Source of the DNA: a virus
Reading direction: 5' to 3' (one strand)
Virus record (IMG/VR): IMGVR_UViG_3300024239_000013
Coordinates: 159,142 to 223,141 of that record
Length of the DNA: 64,000 bases
The notes under the pieces were generated by a model. That model made no database searches and was not told the origin of the DNA. It worked only from the letters and a program-made list of their open reading frames with translations. Of the stretch, positions 1-7,544 are shown piece by piece; position 1 is the first letter of the stretch; the number at the start of each line of letters is the position of its first letter. The position numbers were made by a program, and so were the translations under genes.

Positions 1-187
1 CAAATAAAACAAAATTGAGCTGACCAGGTTCAGATTCGGTACTACTCCATGCCATCACTACAGGCTCGTCATCATCAAACTGAAAAACCCATTCAGCTTG
101 TTCGAATTGTTCGATTCCTAGTATTTCCTTAATTTCACCTTCTGTAGGTAAATTTCCTTCTATGATAAAGTCTTTTGATTTTTCCAT
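1..187 (-). CDS. Hypothetical acidic protein, 3' end beyond window
   Basis: The reading frame opens with ATG at 187 and stays open to the left edge, giving at least 62 residues, so the C-terminus is missing. The visible part is acidic and begins MEKSKDFIIEGNLPTEGEIK, followed by a segment rich in Glu and Asp (FQFDDDEPV). No family was recognised. The gene lies one base downstream of the end of rnhB on the same strand, so the two are probably co-transcribed. The small size and acidic character are typical of accessory phage proteins, and no function is proposed. Confidence 0.6.
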   Translation of the reverse strand, partial: MEKSKDFIIEGNLPTEGEIKEILGIEQFEQAEWVFQFDDDEPVVMAWSSTESEPGQLNFVLF

Positions 188-188
188 G

Positions 189-792
189 TTATATAAAATT
201 TTGACAAAATGATTTTCTGTGATATTTAGTAATTCCTATTTCTTTTATAGCTTTAATGTGATCTGCAGTACCATATCCAACATTTCTAATCCATAAATAA
301 TTTGGAAATTCCGAATCTAGATTTTGCATTAACTGATCCCTATGGACCTTAGCAAGAATAGAAGCTGCAGAGATTTGTAATATTTTGGAATCACCCTTTA
401 CTACACATTCATATGGAATGTTATTGTGGCCTATAAATCTGTCACCATCAACATAAAGGAAATCTGGGGTTTTTGAACATGCATCTATAGCTCTTTTCAT
501 AGCTAAGTAAGTTGCTTGTAAAATGTTAATCTGATCTATCTCCAGAGGAGAACTAGCTCCAATTCCCCAAGATATTGCATTTTCTTTAATGACATTAGCT
601 ATCTCTTCCCTTTTTTTTGCGCTTTTGATAGATTTACTATCTTTTATTCTAGGATCTGAAAATCCCTCAGGTAATATCACAGCTGCTGCAACAACCGGTC
701 CTGCTAGACATCCTCTGCCTTCAGCCCACCTCGTCCACGCCAGCAATAAATTTCAGCTCGCGAAGAAGAGGTGGATTATTTTTTTCTATCAT
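189..792 (-). CDS. rnhB: Ribonuclease HII, reading frame interrupted after codon 23
   Basis: RNase HII cleaves RNA in RNA-DNA hybrids, including single ribonucleotides and primers. From ATG at 792 the frame encodes an N-terminus ending in GVDEVG, which contains the first catalytic Asp-Glu pair, and then meets TGA (723-721). The rest of the protein, from RGCLAGPVVAAAVILP onward, including YVDGDRF and the ISAASILAKVHRD motif, is in another frame up to 189. Removing seven bases (TGAAGGC, 723-717) restores the family motif GVDEVGRGCLAGPVV exactly and gives a 198-residue protein of normal length. The gene is therefore either mutated by a 7-nt insertion or decoded by ribosome bypassing from one GGC to the next. 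A plain +1 shift would instead add Glu-Gly inside the active-site motif. The family assignment is strong; whether the gene is functional is unknown. Confidence 0.85.
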
Positions 793-874
793 TATTTATA
801 TTTTTAATTGATTTCCTTATTCTATCTATGGTTTCTTCTGAATGTTTCGTTCCATAGAATGGATTTTTTATCCT
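776..874 (-). pseudogene. NUMOD3 remnant of a homing endonuclease
   Basis: A 32-codon open stretch with no ATG start, closed by TGA upstream (877-875) and TAA downstream (778-776), reads RIKNPFYGTKHSEETIDRIR and a little more. This matches the NUMOD3 motif (NPxYGxKHSEET..I) found in the DNA-binding tails of phage GIY-YIG and HNH homing endonucleases. No nuclease domain remains. The remnant lies between the metallophosphoesterase gene and rnhB and overlaps the rnhB start by 17 bases. It suggests that a mobile endonuclease once sat here and decayed, next to the damaged rnhB frame. The motif match is visible; the history is inferred. Confidence 0.55.
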
Positions 875-919
875 TCATCTTTTTCTTTATATTCAAAACT
901 AGGATTCCTATCTGGACCC

Positions 920-2497
920 TTATTTGAGTTTTATTGTGGTGTATTCACCTTTAATAAAGTTTATATGTTGAGCCTTACCGTCATGATGTATTATAACATG
1001 AGACTGCAACCACCCGCTAGGGCCTAGGTTATAGTTAACCCTCAATTTAGTGGATGTTCCTACAGCTAAAGCTCCATCTTTTCTTCCTGGGCAGTGATAA
1101 TGACCAACTACTATCTTGGTATTTAGTTTTCTGAATTGTAATAACGAACCTCTCGATCCATTTGATCCAATATCTCCATGTTGACCTAATTCCCATCCAT
1201 TAACAACAAAACTATCACTCCTACCTAAGGTTCTGAATTCTGGATATCTTTGATTGATTAGATATGGAATAACCCCATTTGGCGCTTCTCCTTTCAGTAT
1301 CAAAGAACTATATTCCATGTATTCTATAGAATTTTTTAGTGTTGGCGCTTTTCTCCAATCGGTTCCCTTTAACCATCGGTCTAGAAAATCGTCATGATTA
1401 CTTCTAACTATGGTAACATTATACTCAGAAAATTTACCCAATCCATCTAGCATAGAATCTATTTCACCTTTTAGTGAATTAGTTCCATCCATTTCCCTTT
1501 GAAATTGTACAAACGGGTCTTTTATCTCGTGATGATTTATAGAAAGACCGTCAAAAACATCATGGAGGACTATATTATCTGGTTTTATTATCTTGAACAT
1601 GTCAAGAGTTTTTTGAATGACCCTATCGTCATGTTGTCCGTAGTGGAGATCTCCTAATATAGCTGCTGATATGCTTTCGTTTTGACTTATAACATTTTTT
1701 CCCAAATCGGGATCATATTTTACATTATAATATAAATCATTAAAATCCCCATCGTCAGTTGCTGTTACCTGTCTAGCAAAAAATGTCGAAGAATCTTTTA
1801 TTTCTACAATCACAAATCCTAGAGTATGATGAAATTCTCCTTTTTTTCCAGATTTAGAATCCGTATAATTTTTAACCGTACATGCTCCAGTTGTCATCAT
1901 CATCTTGGGTAGATTTCCCTCCAATACTGGTATAGTTTCTAAATGTACCTTAGGAGATCCAAAAACACAAGAATTAATTCCGCTCATACCTTGAAGTCCT
2001 GTCATTGGATCTACTGCTGTAGGCTGTATCTTAACATCCGACATGATCCACATATGTTTATGTACTTCATGTCTATTAGCATCCAGATATTCTTCTATTC
2101 TAGGAGACCAGGTATCATAGTTCTTGTCAGTAAAAACTGATGTTGGATTCTTATATCTACCAGCTATAATATGGATATCTGCATTTATAAAATTAGCATA
2201 AGCTTCTATATTAGAAATGAAGGTCTCGTGTACAGGTGTATCATTTTGTGCCCAAGTGATTATAAATTTCTTCTTCTTCTTATTGAATTTTCTTTCTCTG
2301 GCTTTTATTAATTGTGGGGATTCTTGGATGGCTTTTTCAGTTATGCCTAGTTTAGAGATCCAGCTTTGGACAGTTCTTTCGGATTTACCTAGATATTGGC
2401 TTAGCTGTTTCATTCTCTCGTCCCAGCTTAGTTTTCTATTCCAATAAATCCCAGAAAGGTCCGAAATATTTTCTGGAGTTAAGTCTGAAAACTTCAT
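920..2497 (-). CDS. Metallophosphoesterase with N-terminal helix-turn-helix
   Basis: This 525-residue protein has two parts. The first 70 residues look like a helix-turn-helix DNA-binding region (KSERTVQSWISKLGIT). The second half carries the full set of calcineurin-like metallophosphoesterase motifs in order: GDLHYGQHD, HDVFDG, RSNHDD, GQHGDIGSNGSRG and VGHYHCPG, which together bind two metal ions. The middle region is less conserved. Such two-part phosphoesterases occur in large phages and act on nucleic acids or nucleotides; an A1-like role in host DNA breakdown is possible but unproven. It is preceded by a hairpin terminator and a short A+T-rich leader, so it probably starts its own transcript. 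Confidence 0.75.
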   Translation of the reverse strand: MKFSDLTPENISDLSGIYWNRKLSWDERMKQLSQYLGKSERTVQSWISKLGITEKAIQESPQLIKARERKFNKKKKKFIITWAQNDTPVHETFISNIEAYANFINADIHIIAGRYKNPTSVFTDKNYDTWSPRIEEYLDANRHEVHKHMWIMSDVKIQPTAVDPMTGLQGMSGINSCVFGSPKVHLETIPVLEGNLPKMMMTTGACTVKNYTDSKSGKKGEFHHTLGFVIVEIKDSSTFFARQVTATDDGDFNDLYYNVKYDPDLGKNVISQNESISAAILGDLHYGQHDDRVIQKTLDMFKIIKPDNIVLHDVFDGLSINHHEIKDPFVQFQREMDGTNSLKGEIDSMLDGLGKFSEYNVTIVRSNHDDFLDRWLKGTDWRKAPTLKNSIEYMEYSSLILKGEAPNGVIPYLINQRYPEFRTLGRSDSFVVNGWELGQHGDIGSNGSRGSLLQFRKLNTKIVVGHYHCPGRKDGALAVGTSTKLRVNYNLGPSGWLQSHVIIHHDGKAQHINFIKGEYTTIKLK

Positions 2498-2539
2498 TTA
2501 TTGTCGTTTAAGGTTATAGTATTTTATATCTATCTAATG

Positions 2540-2574
2540 AATAAAGGTTTCAGAAAAAATCGGAAACCTTTATT
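2540..2574 (-). terminator. Hairpin terminator after the 2597-2896 gene
   Basis: A perfect 12-bp inverted repeat (AATAAAGGTTTC at 2540-2551 and its complement at 2563-2574) encloses an 11-base loop. It lies between the end of the 2597-2896 gene and the start of the phosphoesterase gene. There is no strong T tract after the stem, so termination may be partial. Confidence 0.6.
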
Positions 2575-2596
2575 ATATATTAAAAAATATTAATTT

Positions 2597-2896
2597 TTAT
2601 TTAGTTTTTACATCACTAGATTCTAAAATATTTATTGTTGATATTATATCGGAACAAACTTCATATTTTTCATCCACCTCGCACTTTTTCAAATATGAAG
2701 TTAGAAATGAACTGAACTGTGGTTTTTCCAACTTAAAAATAACCCCTTGTATAGAAGGATCTTTGTCTGTTGGAAAGGTTACAAAAATAGAAGCACTTTC
2801 CCAATTGTTTAGAATAGCGTTTTTTATTTTTTTATAAAACATATCACCTATAAATTCTGATAGGTTATTTAAGTCCATAAATTCGTCCGGTTTCAT
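2597..2896 (-). CDS. Hypothetical protein, 99 aa
   Basis: This small soluble protein of mixed charge starts MKPDEFMDLNNLSEFIGDMF and ends in a lysine-containing tail. No domain was recognised. It follows the coiled-coil membrane protein gene by 17 bases on the same strand and is closed by a hairpin terminator, so it is the last gene of a short transcript. The ATG start is preceded by an A-rich stretch without a Shine-Dalgarno sequence. It is probably a real gene because of its tight spacing and uninterrupted frame. Confidence 0.6.
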   Translation of the reverse strand: MKPDEFMDLNNLSEFIGDMFYKKIKNAILNNWESASIFVTFPTDKDPSIQGVIFKLEKPQFSSFLTSYLKKCEVDEKYEVCSDIISTINILESSDVKTK

Positions 2897-2913
2897 GTCT
2901 TTTTTAATCAGAT

Positions 2914-3297
2914 TTAACCAACACCAAATATTACTTTAAGTCCAATAGCTATTATTGCACCGAATAATATCCAAAGAGCTTTATTTACTCCATTTTGCCA
3001 AGATTGTAACTCTTTCAATGAGCTATTAAGCTCTAGATAATCTTCATATCTATCCTCCTCTTGAAGCCTAAATTTAGTATTTTCGTTAACTTTTACTATT
3101 ACTCCATCTTCTGGATCCAGTAATTTTTTCTTAATGTCAGATATATCATCTTTTAAAGACTTCTGATCTAATCTCAATCCTTCTATACCGTTTTGTAGGT
3201 GTTTTATATCACCATTTGGCATATTGGATTTAAGTCTAGACAACTCATCCAGTATTTGTTTCATTAGTAAAGTCTGCGTTACTTCTTTTTCGTCCAT
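2914..3297 (-). CDS. Coiled-coil protein with C-terminal membrane anchor
   Basis: The 127-residue product starts with an acidic helix, continues with heptad-like repeats (LRLDQKSLKDDISDIKKKL) and ends in one hydrophobic segment, ALWILFGAIIAIGLKVIFG, with almost nothing after it. A cytoplasmic coiled coil on a single C-terminal membrane segment resembles XhlA-type holin-associated proteins and other phage membrane accessory proteins. The similarity is architectural only. It shares a transcript with the following 99-residue gene, and a GATATATA box lies 54 bases upstream of its start. Confidence 0.55.
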   Translation of the reverse strand: MDEKEVTQTLLMKQILDELSRLKSNMPNGDIKHLQNGIEGLRLDQKSLKDDISDIKKKLLDPEDGVIVKVNENTKFRLQEEDRYEDYLELNSSLKELQSWQNGVNKALWILFGAIIAIGLKVIFGVG

Positions 3298-3351
3298 TTG
3301 TTACTATTCTTTTGGATTTATTGCCCAATTTCCAAAAGTGTGTTACGTTAT

Positions 3352-3359
3352 TATATATC
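3352..3359 (-). promoter_or_regulatory. Candidate GATATATA promoter box
   Basis: On the minus strand the sequence reads GATATATA, 54 bases before the ATG at 3297 and just after a terminator hairpin. The same octamer recurs upstream of many genes in this window, which is why it is listed. It is unproven. Confidence 0.4.
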
Positions 3360-3365
3360 AAAAAA

Positions 3366-3383
3366 AATCCCCTAAAGGGGATT
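3366..3383 (-). terminator. Intrinsic terminator after the 3403-3624 gene
   Basis: AATCCCC and GGGGATT form a 7-bp stem around a TAAA loop, followed on the minus strand by a run of eight T. This is a textbook intrinsic terminator. It closes the transcript that ends with the gene at 3403-3624, and the flanking A tract means it could also work in the other direction. Confidence 0.85.
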
Positions 3384-3402
3384 AAAAAAAGTCTTTATTT
3401 AA

Positions 3403-3624
3403 TTATCTTATCATTTTATTTGGAGGTATTTCCAATGTTATCTCCGGAAAATCACCAAACACTTCAAAACATTCCTCTGATGCATTTACGTGAAAGAATC
3501 CGTAGTATGAATCATCTTCATTACCAAATTCGTCTTCTAATATTTCCGCACCCATTAGAGATATTATCTCACATGCTTGTATGTGGGATTTTGGATCTGC
3601 TGTTTTGATATAAAATTCTAACAA
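3403..3624 (-). CDS. Hypothetical protein, 73 aa, TTG start
   Basis: The frame reads LEFYIKTADPKSHIQACEII and continues with an acidic centre (EDEFGNEDDSYYGFFHV). No family was recognised. There is no ATG before residue 24, and the most upstream start is TTG at 3624, three bases after the stop of the preceding gene, so translation may be coupled to it. Starting at the internal Met would remove what looks like a good first beta strand and helix. A strong terminator follows directly. Confidence 0.55.
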   Translation of the reverse strand: MLEFYIKTADPKSHIQACEIISLMGAEILEDEFGNEDDSYYGFFHVNASEECFEVFGDFPEITLEIPPNKMIR

Positions 3625-3627
3625 AGC

Positions 3628-3918
3628 TTATTTATTATTTAAAATCCGATTAGTTGGTATATCTGAATGAACCTTGTAATATTTATTATCATTAACGTCC
3701 ATAATTACCATTAGAATAGAATCCATAGACCCTATAATTTTATAAGTGTTCCCATCATATTCAAATTCTGAACCAAGATGTTCCAATTCCAATTTAGATC
3801 TTCTTATAAATTTTGTTTGATTCCTTCTGTAGAGTTTAGCATAATGCTCTTTTAAGGATTCTGAAGGTGTTCCAATACTGCTAAATTCCAAATCAAGTTT
3901 AAATGTTTTTGATTCCAT
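3628..3918 (-). CDS. Hypothetical protein, 96 aa
   Basis: The product has a basic central part (LYRRNQTKFIRRSKLELEHL) and a C-terminal half that looks like beta strands (FEYDGNTYKIIGSMDSILMV). No family was recognised. The gene is followed after three bases by the 73-residue gene, probably in the same transcript. The leader contains CATAAATAAATAATT, an A+T-rich stretch recalling T4 late promoters, but this is weak evidence. Confidence 0.55.
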   Translation of the reverse strand: MESKTFKLDLEFSSIGTPSESLKEHYAKLYRRNQTKFIRRSKLELEHLGSEFEYDGNTYKIIGSMDSILMVIMDVNDNKYYKVHSDIPTNRILNNK

Positions 3919-3968
3919 TTATCTATTTTTTTAATTATTTATTTATGCTCTCCTAAGAAGAAATTAAG

Positions 3969-4763
3969 CTAGACATTTGATTGTTTTAATATTTCTTTTT
4001 CTTTATTAAAACAGTGCAAAGAAGTTATATGCATTGCAAAATACCCTGGCTTAACTTTATTCCATCTTATAGGGTCTCTTTTCTTTAAAATGTCCAATAC
4101 CCACATTAACTTTCTACAAGCCATATAAATATCATCCCTAAAATGTCTAATATAGTCACAAGATCTAATATAATAAACCATATGTAAATTATCTCCTCTT
4201 CTCATGAAGTGGTATCCGATTGTGCAAGGAACTCTTTCTCCGTGGACCGTTCCTGTATCTTCAGGAAACCATATGGGTAAAAATGCCTGTCTAGTAAAAG
4301 GCTCTCTTTCTAAAAGATTTACAACATCACCAAAGTCCCCATATTCGTATCTAATACCTTTTAAGTTATTTCTTTGTAATCTATTAGTTTCTTCGTCCAT
4401 CGGAGCTCTTTTAGGCCAAATCCTTTCTGGGTATGTGTGGGAGAACTTATCATTCCCCCCAAACTTCTCATTATTTTTTACTGCAAATGGCCAATAACTA
4501 TGAGAAGGTGGTGGATTTACTGGTAATTTTCCTACTCTTTCCTCAAAGTGATCGTCTGCCCATGGAAGATTAGGTTTTACTTCTTTTACAAGATCGTCTA
4601 TAGTATGGGGAATAAAGAATTGGAAAGAGTGATTCATAGTTTCCCACATGTCATCAGGTGATTCTATACCTTGCCATTTCTCAGTTTTTACGACATATCC
4701 ATAATTACGAAGTCTTTCTTTAGTCCATTTAATTGCATCAGAGGGTTTATAAAATGTCTTCAT
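3969..4763 (-). CDS. Deoxycytidylate hydroxymethylase (thymidylate synthase superfamily)
   Basis: Enzymes of this family transfer a one-carbon unit from methylene-tetrahydrofolate to C5 of a pyrimidine nucleotide. The 264-residue protein shows the nucleophile loop VPC at Cys180, the phosphate-binding Arg-Ser at 200-201, Asp203, and TSLHCF near residue 248, which corresponds to the SLHVY region of T4 gp42. The base-selecting position, Asn in thymidylate synthases, is Asp here (HFRDDIY, Asp211), matching FRND of T4 dCMP hydroxymethylase and implying dCMP as substrate. If active, it would supply 5-hydroxymethyl-dCMP for modified phage DNA. Family membership is fairly sure; substrate choice is inferred from that residue. 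Confidence 0.75.
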   Translation of the reverse strand: MKTFYKPSDAIKWTKERLRNYGYVVKTEKWQGIESPDDMWETMNHSFQFFIPHTIDDLVKEVKPNLPWADDHFEERVGKLPVNPPPSHSYWPFAVKNNEKFGGNDKFSHTYPERIWPKRAPMDEETNRLQRNNLKGIRYEYGDFGDVVNLLEREPFTRQAFLPIWFPEDTGTVHGERVPCTIGYHFMRRGDNLHMVYYIRSCDYIRHFRDDIYMACRKLMWVLDILKKRDPIRWNKVKPGYFAMHITSLHCFNKEKEILKQSNV

Positions 4764-4828
4764 TTATCTTTTCTTTTATACATTTTAGTAGATTCTGATG
4801 ATATTATTTCACATTACTAGGAAAAAAA

Positions 4829-5512
4829 TTAAATGGTCAATATTATAGGAGGATTCACTGGCTCGTATTTAAAATTCAGATGGCTTGCATTTATGAAATT
4901 AACTATTCTTTCACCATCATTTCCATAGTTTATTCTACGTAATCCATATCCCTCGTGAATGTGGCCAAAAACATGAACATTTAATCCATGAATATCATAC
5001 AATTTATCTCTAAGATATTTGCATCCTACACTTTCCTGAGTTCTAATTGTTGAATCAAGAATACCATAAGGTGGTCCATGTGTAATTAGAACATTAGTAT
5101 CCACTGGGATTAAATCCCAGTGATTTTGAATATCTTCATCTCTATTAAAAGCCCAATCAAAAAATCTCGGTGTAACTGGGCTTCCCCAAAATTTTATACC
5201 ATCAATCTCAATACCACTATCGTTTAGGTACGTCACGCTTTTATATTTTTCTTTTAATAAAGATTCAACGATCTCAGGATTTTCCTCGAATATGAAATCA
5301 TGGTTCCCTGGAATGAAAATTTTCTTTCTGAATCCAATACTATCGAACCAATTTAGAAAATTCTCAACTTCGAAAAGTTCACCTCTATAAGAAATGTCCC
5401 CCGAATGAATTAATATGGCATCGGGATAATCTTCTAAAATTTGTTTCAGTTTTTCATTAAGGTACTTATTACCATGTTTAGTGTGGGTGTCTGATATAAA
5501 TACTAATTCCAT
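4829..5512 (-). CDS. Calcineurin-like metallophosphoesterase
   Basis: All metal-binding motifs of the family are present in this 227-residue protein: SDTHTKHG at the N-terminus, HSGDISYRG, PGNHD, ITHGPPYG and FGHIHEGYG. The DTHTKH variant places it near the MPPED/UPF0046 group of phosphodiesterases. The substrate cannot be read from the sequence. The stop of the upstream gene is two bases away, so it is co-transcribed with the basic protein encoded at 5514-6020. It is the second metallophosphoesterase in the first 6 kb; the two are different subfamilies and not recent duplicates. Confidence 0.85.
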   Translation of the reverse strand: MELVFISDTHTKHGNKYLNEKLKQILEDYPDAILIHSGDISYRGELFEVENFLNWFDSIGFRKKIFIPGNHDFIFEENPEIVESLLKEKYKSVTYLNDSGIEIDGIKFWGSPVTPRFFDWAFNRDEDIQNHWDLIPVDTNVLITHGPPYGILDSTIRTQESVGCKYLRDKLYDIHGLNVHVFGHIHEGYGLRRINYGNDGERIVNFINASHLNFKYEPVNPPIILTI

Positions 5513-5513
5513 A

Positions 5514-6020
5514 TTATTGTGCTAGTCTTTCTTTTATTTTTTCTATAATTAGATCTTTGGAAGATATATTTTCCAATATACTTTGTGTTTTATTTTTTAT
5601 TTTTCTTAGATCCAAATAAGCTTCTTCTAATTTTTTGTCCTCGTTAGCTTCCATTTCTTCATTAATTTTTAGAAGATCGTCATTATATCTTTTTTTTGCC
5701 ATAGATATCATTTCATCATAAACGGATTTGTTAATGTCCTCATTAAAGAAAAGCTTATGGTTACTGATTTTTATTTTTCTATCTGTAACACGAACTAAGT
5801 ATTTCCTATCTTTGGGAACTATGTAAAACGTAGATCTATCTGGAGATAAAGTAAAATAAACTCTATTCTCTTTATTACTAACCAGAGTCCTAAATATTCC
5901 CAAAATTCTTTTCTGTCTTTCCGTTCTTTGCTCTTTATTCCATGGTTTACCTGTGACTAATCTTAGACTTTTAAATAGGAAAATAGAAATCTTTTTTCGG
6001 AATCTTCTTAATATTCTCAT
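5514..6020 (-). CDS. Hypothetical basic protein with C-terminal coiled coil
   Basis: The ATG at 6020 gives 168 residues starting MRILRRFRKKISIFLF; the frame could be extended to a TTG at 6047 but the ATG is preferred. The N-terminus is very basic with a short hydrophobic patch. The middle part looks like beta strands (RVYFTLSPDRSTFYIVP). The last 70 residues are a charged helix with heptad character. No family was recognised. It is separated from the phosphoesterase gene by one base. Confidence 0.55.
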   Translation of the reverse strand: MRILRRFRKKISIFLFKSLRLVTGKPWNKEQRTERQKRILGIFRTLVSNKENRVYFTLSPDRSTFYIVPKDRKYLVRVTDRKIKISNHKLFFNEDINKSVYDEMISMAKKRYNDDLLKINEEMEANEDKKLEEAYLDLRKIKNKTQSILENISSKDLIIEKIKERLAQ

Positions 6021-6091
6021 CTTTAAGTTTATTATATTATTGAGCAAAATTAAATTAAAAACTCGGTTAAAAAAAAATTATTGCGGAAAAA

Positions 6092-6121
6092 AAAATCTTA
6101 TTCTGATAGGAATAAGATTTT
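6092..6121 (-). terminator. Intrinsic terminator after the 6145-6582 gene
   Basis: AAAATCTTATT and AATAAGATTTT form an 11-bp stem around an 8-base loop. On the minus strand it is followed by a long T run. It closes the single-gene transcript at 6145-6582. Confidence 0.8.
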
Positions 6122-6144
6122 AAAATAATATTTTTAAATTATTA

Positions 6145-6582
6145 TTAGCTCAATAACAATTCATCAGGACCGTTTCCTTTCTTGGGGTTTTTCTTAGCAG
6201 TTTTTTTAACTGGTTTCTTAGATCCTTTTTTATTTGGATATTTTTTTGTAGCTTTTTTAACTTCTCCAGCAGGGATAACATTTTCTTCAGGTTTCTCTAA
6301 TTCTTCTTCCTTGAATTCTTTTATTACATCAGGTTCAGCTTCTTCTATTAACTCCGGATCTGGAGCTTCTACAATACCTAGAGGCCTTGCTATACCAGAT
6401 CCTGAAGTCGTTGCATAACCACTTCCACCGCTGTATACATAACTAGACCCTCCTCCGTTAAAAGGTTTTACCTGGGGGTTGTCTTTTTTCGAATTTTTCG
6501 TCGATACCTGGATATAGAAATAAAGCAATCCAATAAGGGTGACCATAATTAAACATGCAATAATTGTTTCGGTAGTAATCAT
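6145..6582 (-). CDS. Membrane-anchored protein with lysine-rich tail
   Basis: Residues 5-27 form one hydrophobic segment (TIIACLIMVTLIGLLYFYI). A Gly/Ser-rich linker follows, then an acidic stretch (PDPELIEEAEPDVIKEFKEEE) of about 30 residues, and then a tail with Lys-Lys repeats (KKGSKKPVKKTAKKNPKKG) like the tails of H1 histones. The layout suggests a protein anchored in the inner membrane with a cytoplasmic tail able to bind nucleic acid, which is an inference. It is monocistronic, with a GATATATA box 18 bases before the start and a strong terminator behind. Confidence 0.6.
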   Translation of the reverse strand: MITTETIIACLIMVTLIGLLYFYIQVSTKNSKKDNPQVKPFNGGGSSYVYSGGSGYATTSGSGIARPLGIVEAPDPELIEEAEPDVIKEFKEEELEKPEENVIPAGEVKKATKKYPNKKGSKKPVKKTAKKNPKKGNGPDELLLS

Positions 6583-6600
6583 AATTTATATTTTTTAAAT

Positions 6601-6608
6601 TATATATC
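6601..6608 (-). promoter_or_regulatory. Candidate GATATATA promoter box
   Basis: GATATATA followed by ATTTAAAAAATATAAATT leads to the ATG at 6582. It is one of the recurrent octamers and serves a single-gene unit. Confidence 0.4.
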
Positions 6609-6647
6609 GCTAAAAAATAAAGTTTCGGTAAAATATCATATTATGTT

Positions 6648-7490
6648 CTAATCTGACTTGTTTAAAATGACATGTGTCCAAGCATCACCCCGACCTATTT
6701 TTCTGATACTTGTTATAGAGGTTTGAAAAATTTTAGCTATTTCGGTCACTTTAACATTTTCAAATAACATAGTTTTTATTTCAACGATTTGTGATTCAGT
6801 CAGTTTAACAGAAGATCCTCCTGAATCTGGAAATCTTCCACCTTCCCAACCTAAGCTTACATACTTTTCATACTCGGAGGAGTTTATTTTTATACATTCT
6901 CCCGTTTCTAGATTTCTTATCCATTTCTTTCCGAACTGTGAGTTTTTATTCCCCTTACCATGGGATTTTTTTGATTCCTTCATCTTTAAAATCGCTTCCG
7001 GTGTATGCTTTCGGTCTTTAAACATGTCCAGTCTATATGCACCCTTTTCATAGAGTTCTTTGGCTTTATTAACAGCCCTTTCTCTTCCTCCCCTTGTGCT
7101 CTCGATAAATCTATTTCTATAGTCATCGTCTTTTAATTTCTCGACTAATGCTTTATTTCCGGCCCGACAAAAATCTCTCAGATGAGTCTCGTTTATTATC
7201 CCACCGCCACCTCCCGGTTGTAAATTCATACACATCGGATCATTCAATAGATCCTCGTTAACTAATAAAATCTCTCTGTTTCTTAATGATTCTCTGTCGT
7301 CGAAATATTCCAAAATCTCCTTGGTGTGTGCTTCCTTACCATGCCTTCTTATCGAATTTCTTATTCTTTTTCCCCCACCCATATAACCATCATTTAGTTT
7401 ATCTGTTGAGTGCATTCCAATATAATATCTTTTGGTTTTGGTGCAAGTTATTTTGTAGATGTAGTGGTATTTATGTTCTTTTCTTGCCAT
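6648..7490 (-). CDS. GIY-YIG homing endonuclease
   Basis: This 280-residue protein starts with a GIY-YIG nuclease domain (HYIYKITCTKTKRYYIGMHS, then the Arg-containing helix and an ENxxxD-like Glu region). The second half contains a NUMOD-like segment (GNKNSQFGKKW) and ends in a helix-turn-helix (VTEIAKIFQTSITSIRKIG). This is the usual layout of a freestanding phage homing endonuclease, which cuts a specific site and spreads its own gene by recombination. It lies directly downstream of the tmRNA gene on the same strand, so the tmRNA locus may be its target. It is probably expressed from the GATATATA box at 7511-7518. Confidence 0.85.
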   Translation of the reverse strand: MARKEHKYHYIYKITCTKTKRYYIGMHSTDKLNDGYMGGGKRIRNSIRRHGKEAHTKEILEYFDDRESLRNREILLVNEDLLNDPMCMNLQPGGGGGIINETHLRDFCRAGNKALVEKLKDDDYRNRFIESTRGGRERAVNKAKELYEKGAYRLDMFKDRKHTPEAILKMKESKKSHGKGNKNSQFGKKWIRNLETGECIKINSSEYEKYVSLGWEGGRFPDSGGSSVKLTESQIVEIKTMLFENVKVTEIAKIFQTSITSIRKIGRGDAWTHVILNKSD

Positions 7491-7495
7491 TTCTA

Positions 7496-7530
7496 TACTT
7501 TAGTTTAGATTATATATCCAAACTAAAGTA
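7496..7530 (-). repeat. 11-bp inverted repeat enclosing a GATATATA box
   Basis: TACTTTAGTTT (7496-7506) and AAACTAAAGTA (7520-7530) are perfect complements around a 13-base loop that contains GATATATA (7511-7518 on the minus strand). It lies between the 3' end of the tmRNA and the ATG of the GIY-YIG gene. It could stop or process the tmRNA transcript, act as an operator around a promoter, or both. Confidence 0.5.
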
Positions 7531-7544
7531 CGAAATCGCGTCAG

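Noticed and set aside
714-730. RF2-like +1 frameshift at GGC-TGA in rnhB
   Set aside because: Skipping only the T gives DEVG-EG-RG, which inserts two residues inside the catalytic loop. Bypass or a 7-nt insertion explains the motif better.
842-1027. Plus-strand ORF of 61 codons
   Set aside because: It is antisense to the end of the metallophosphoesterase gene and the NUMOD3 remnant and has no protein-like features.
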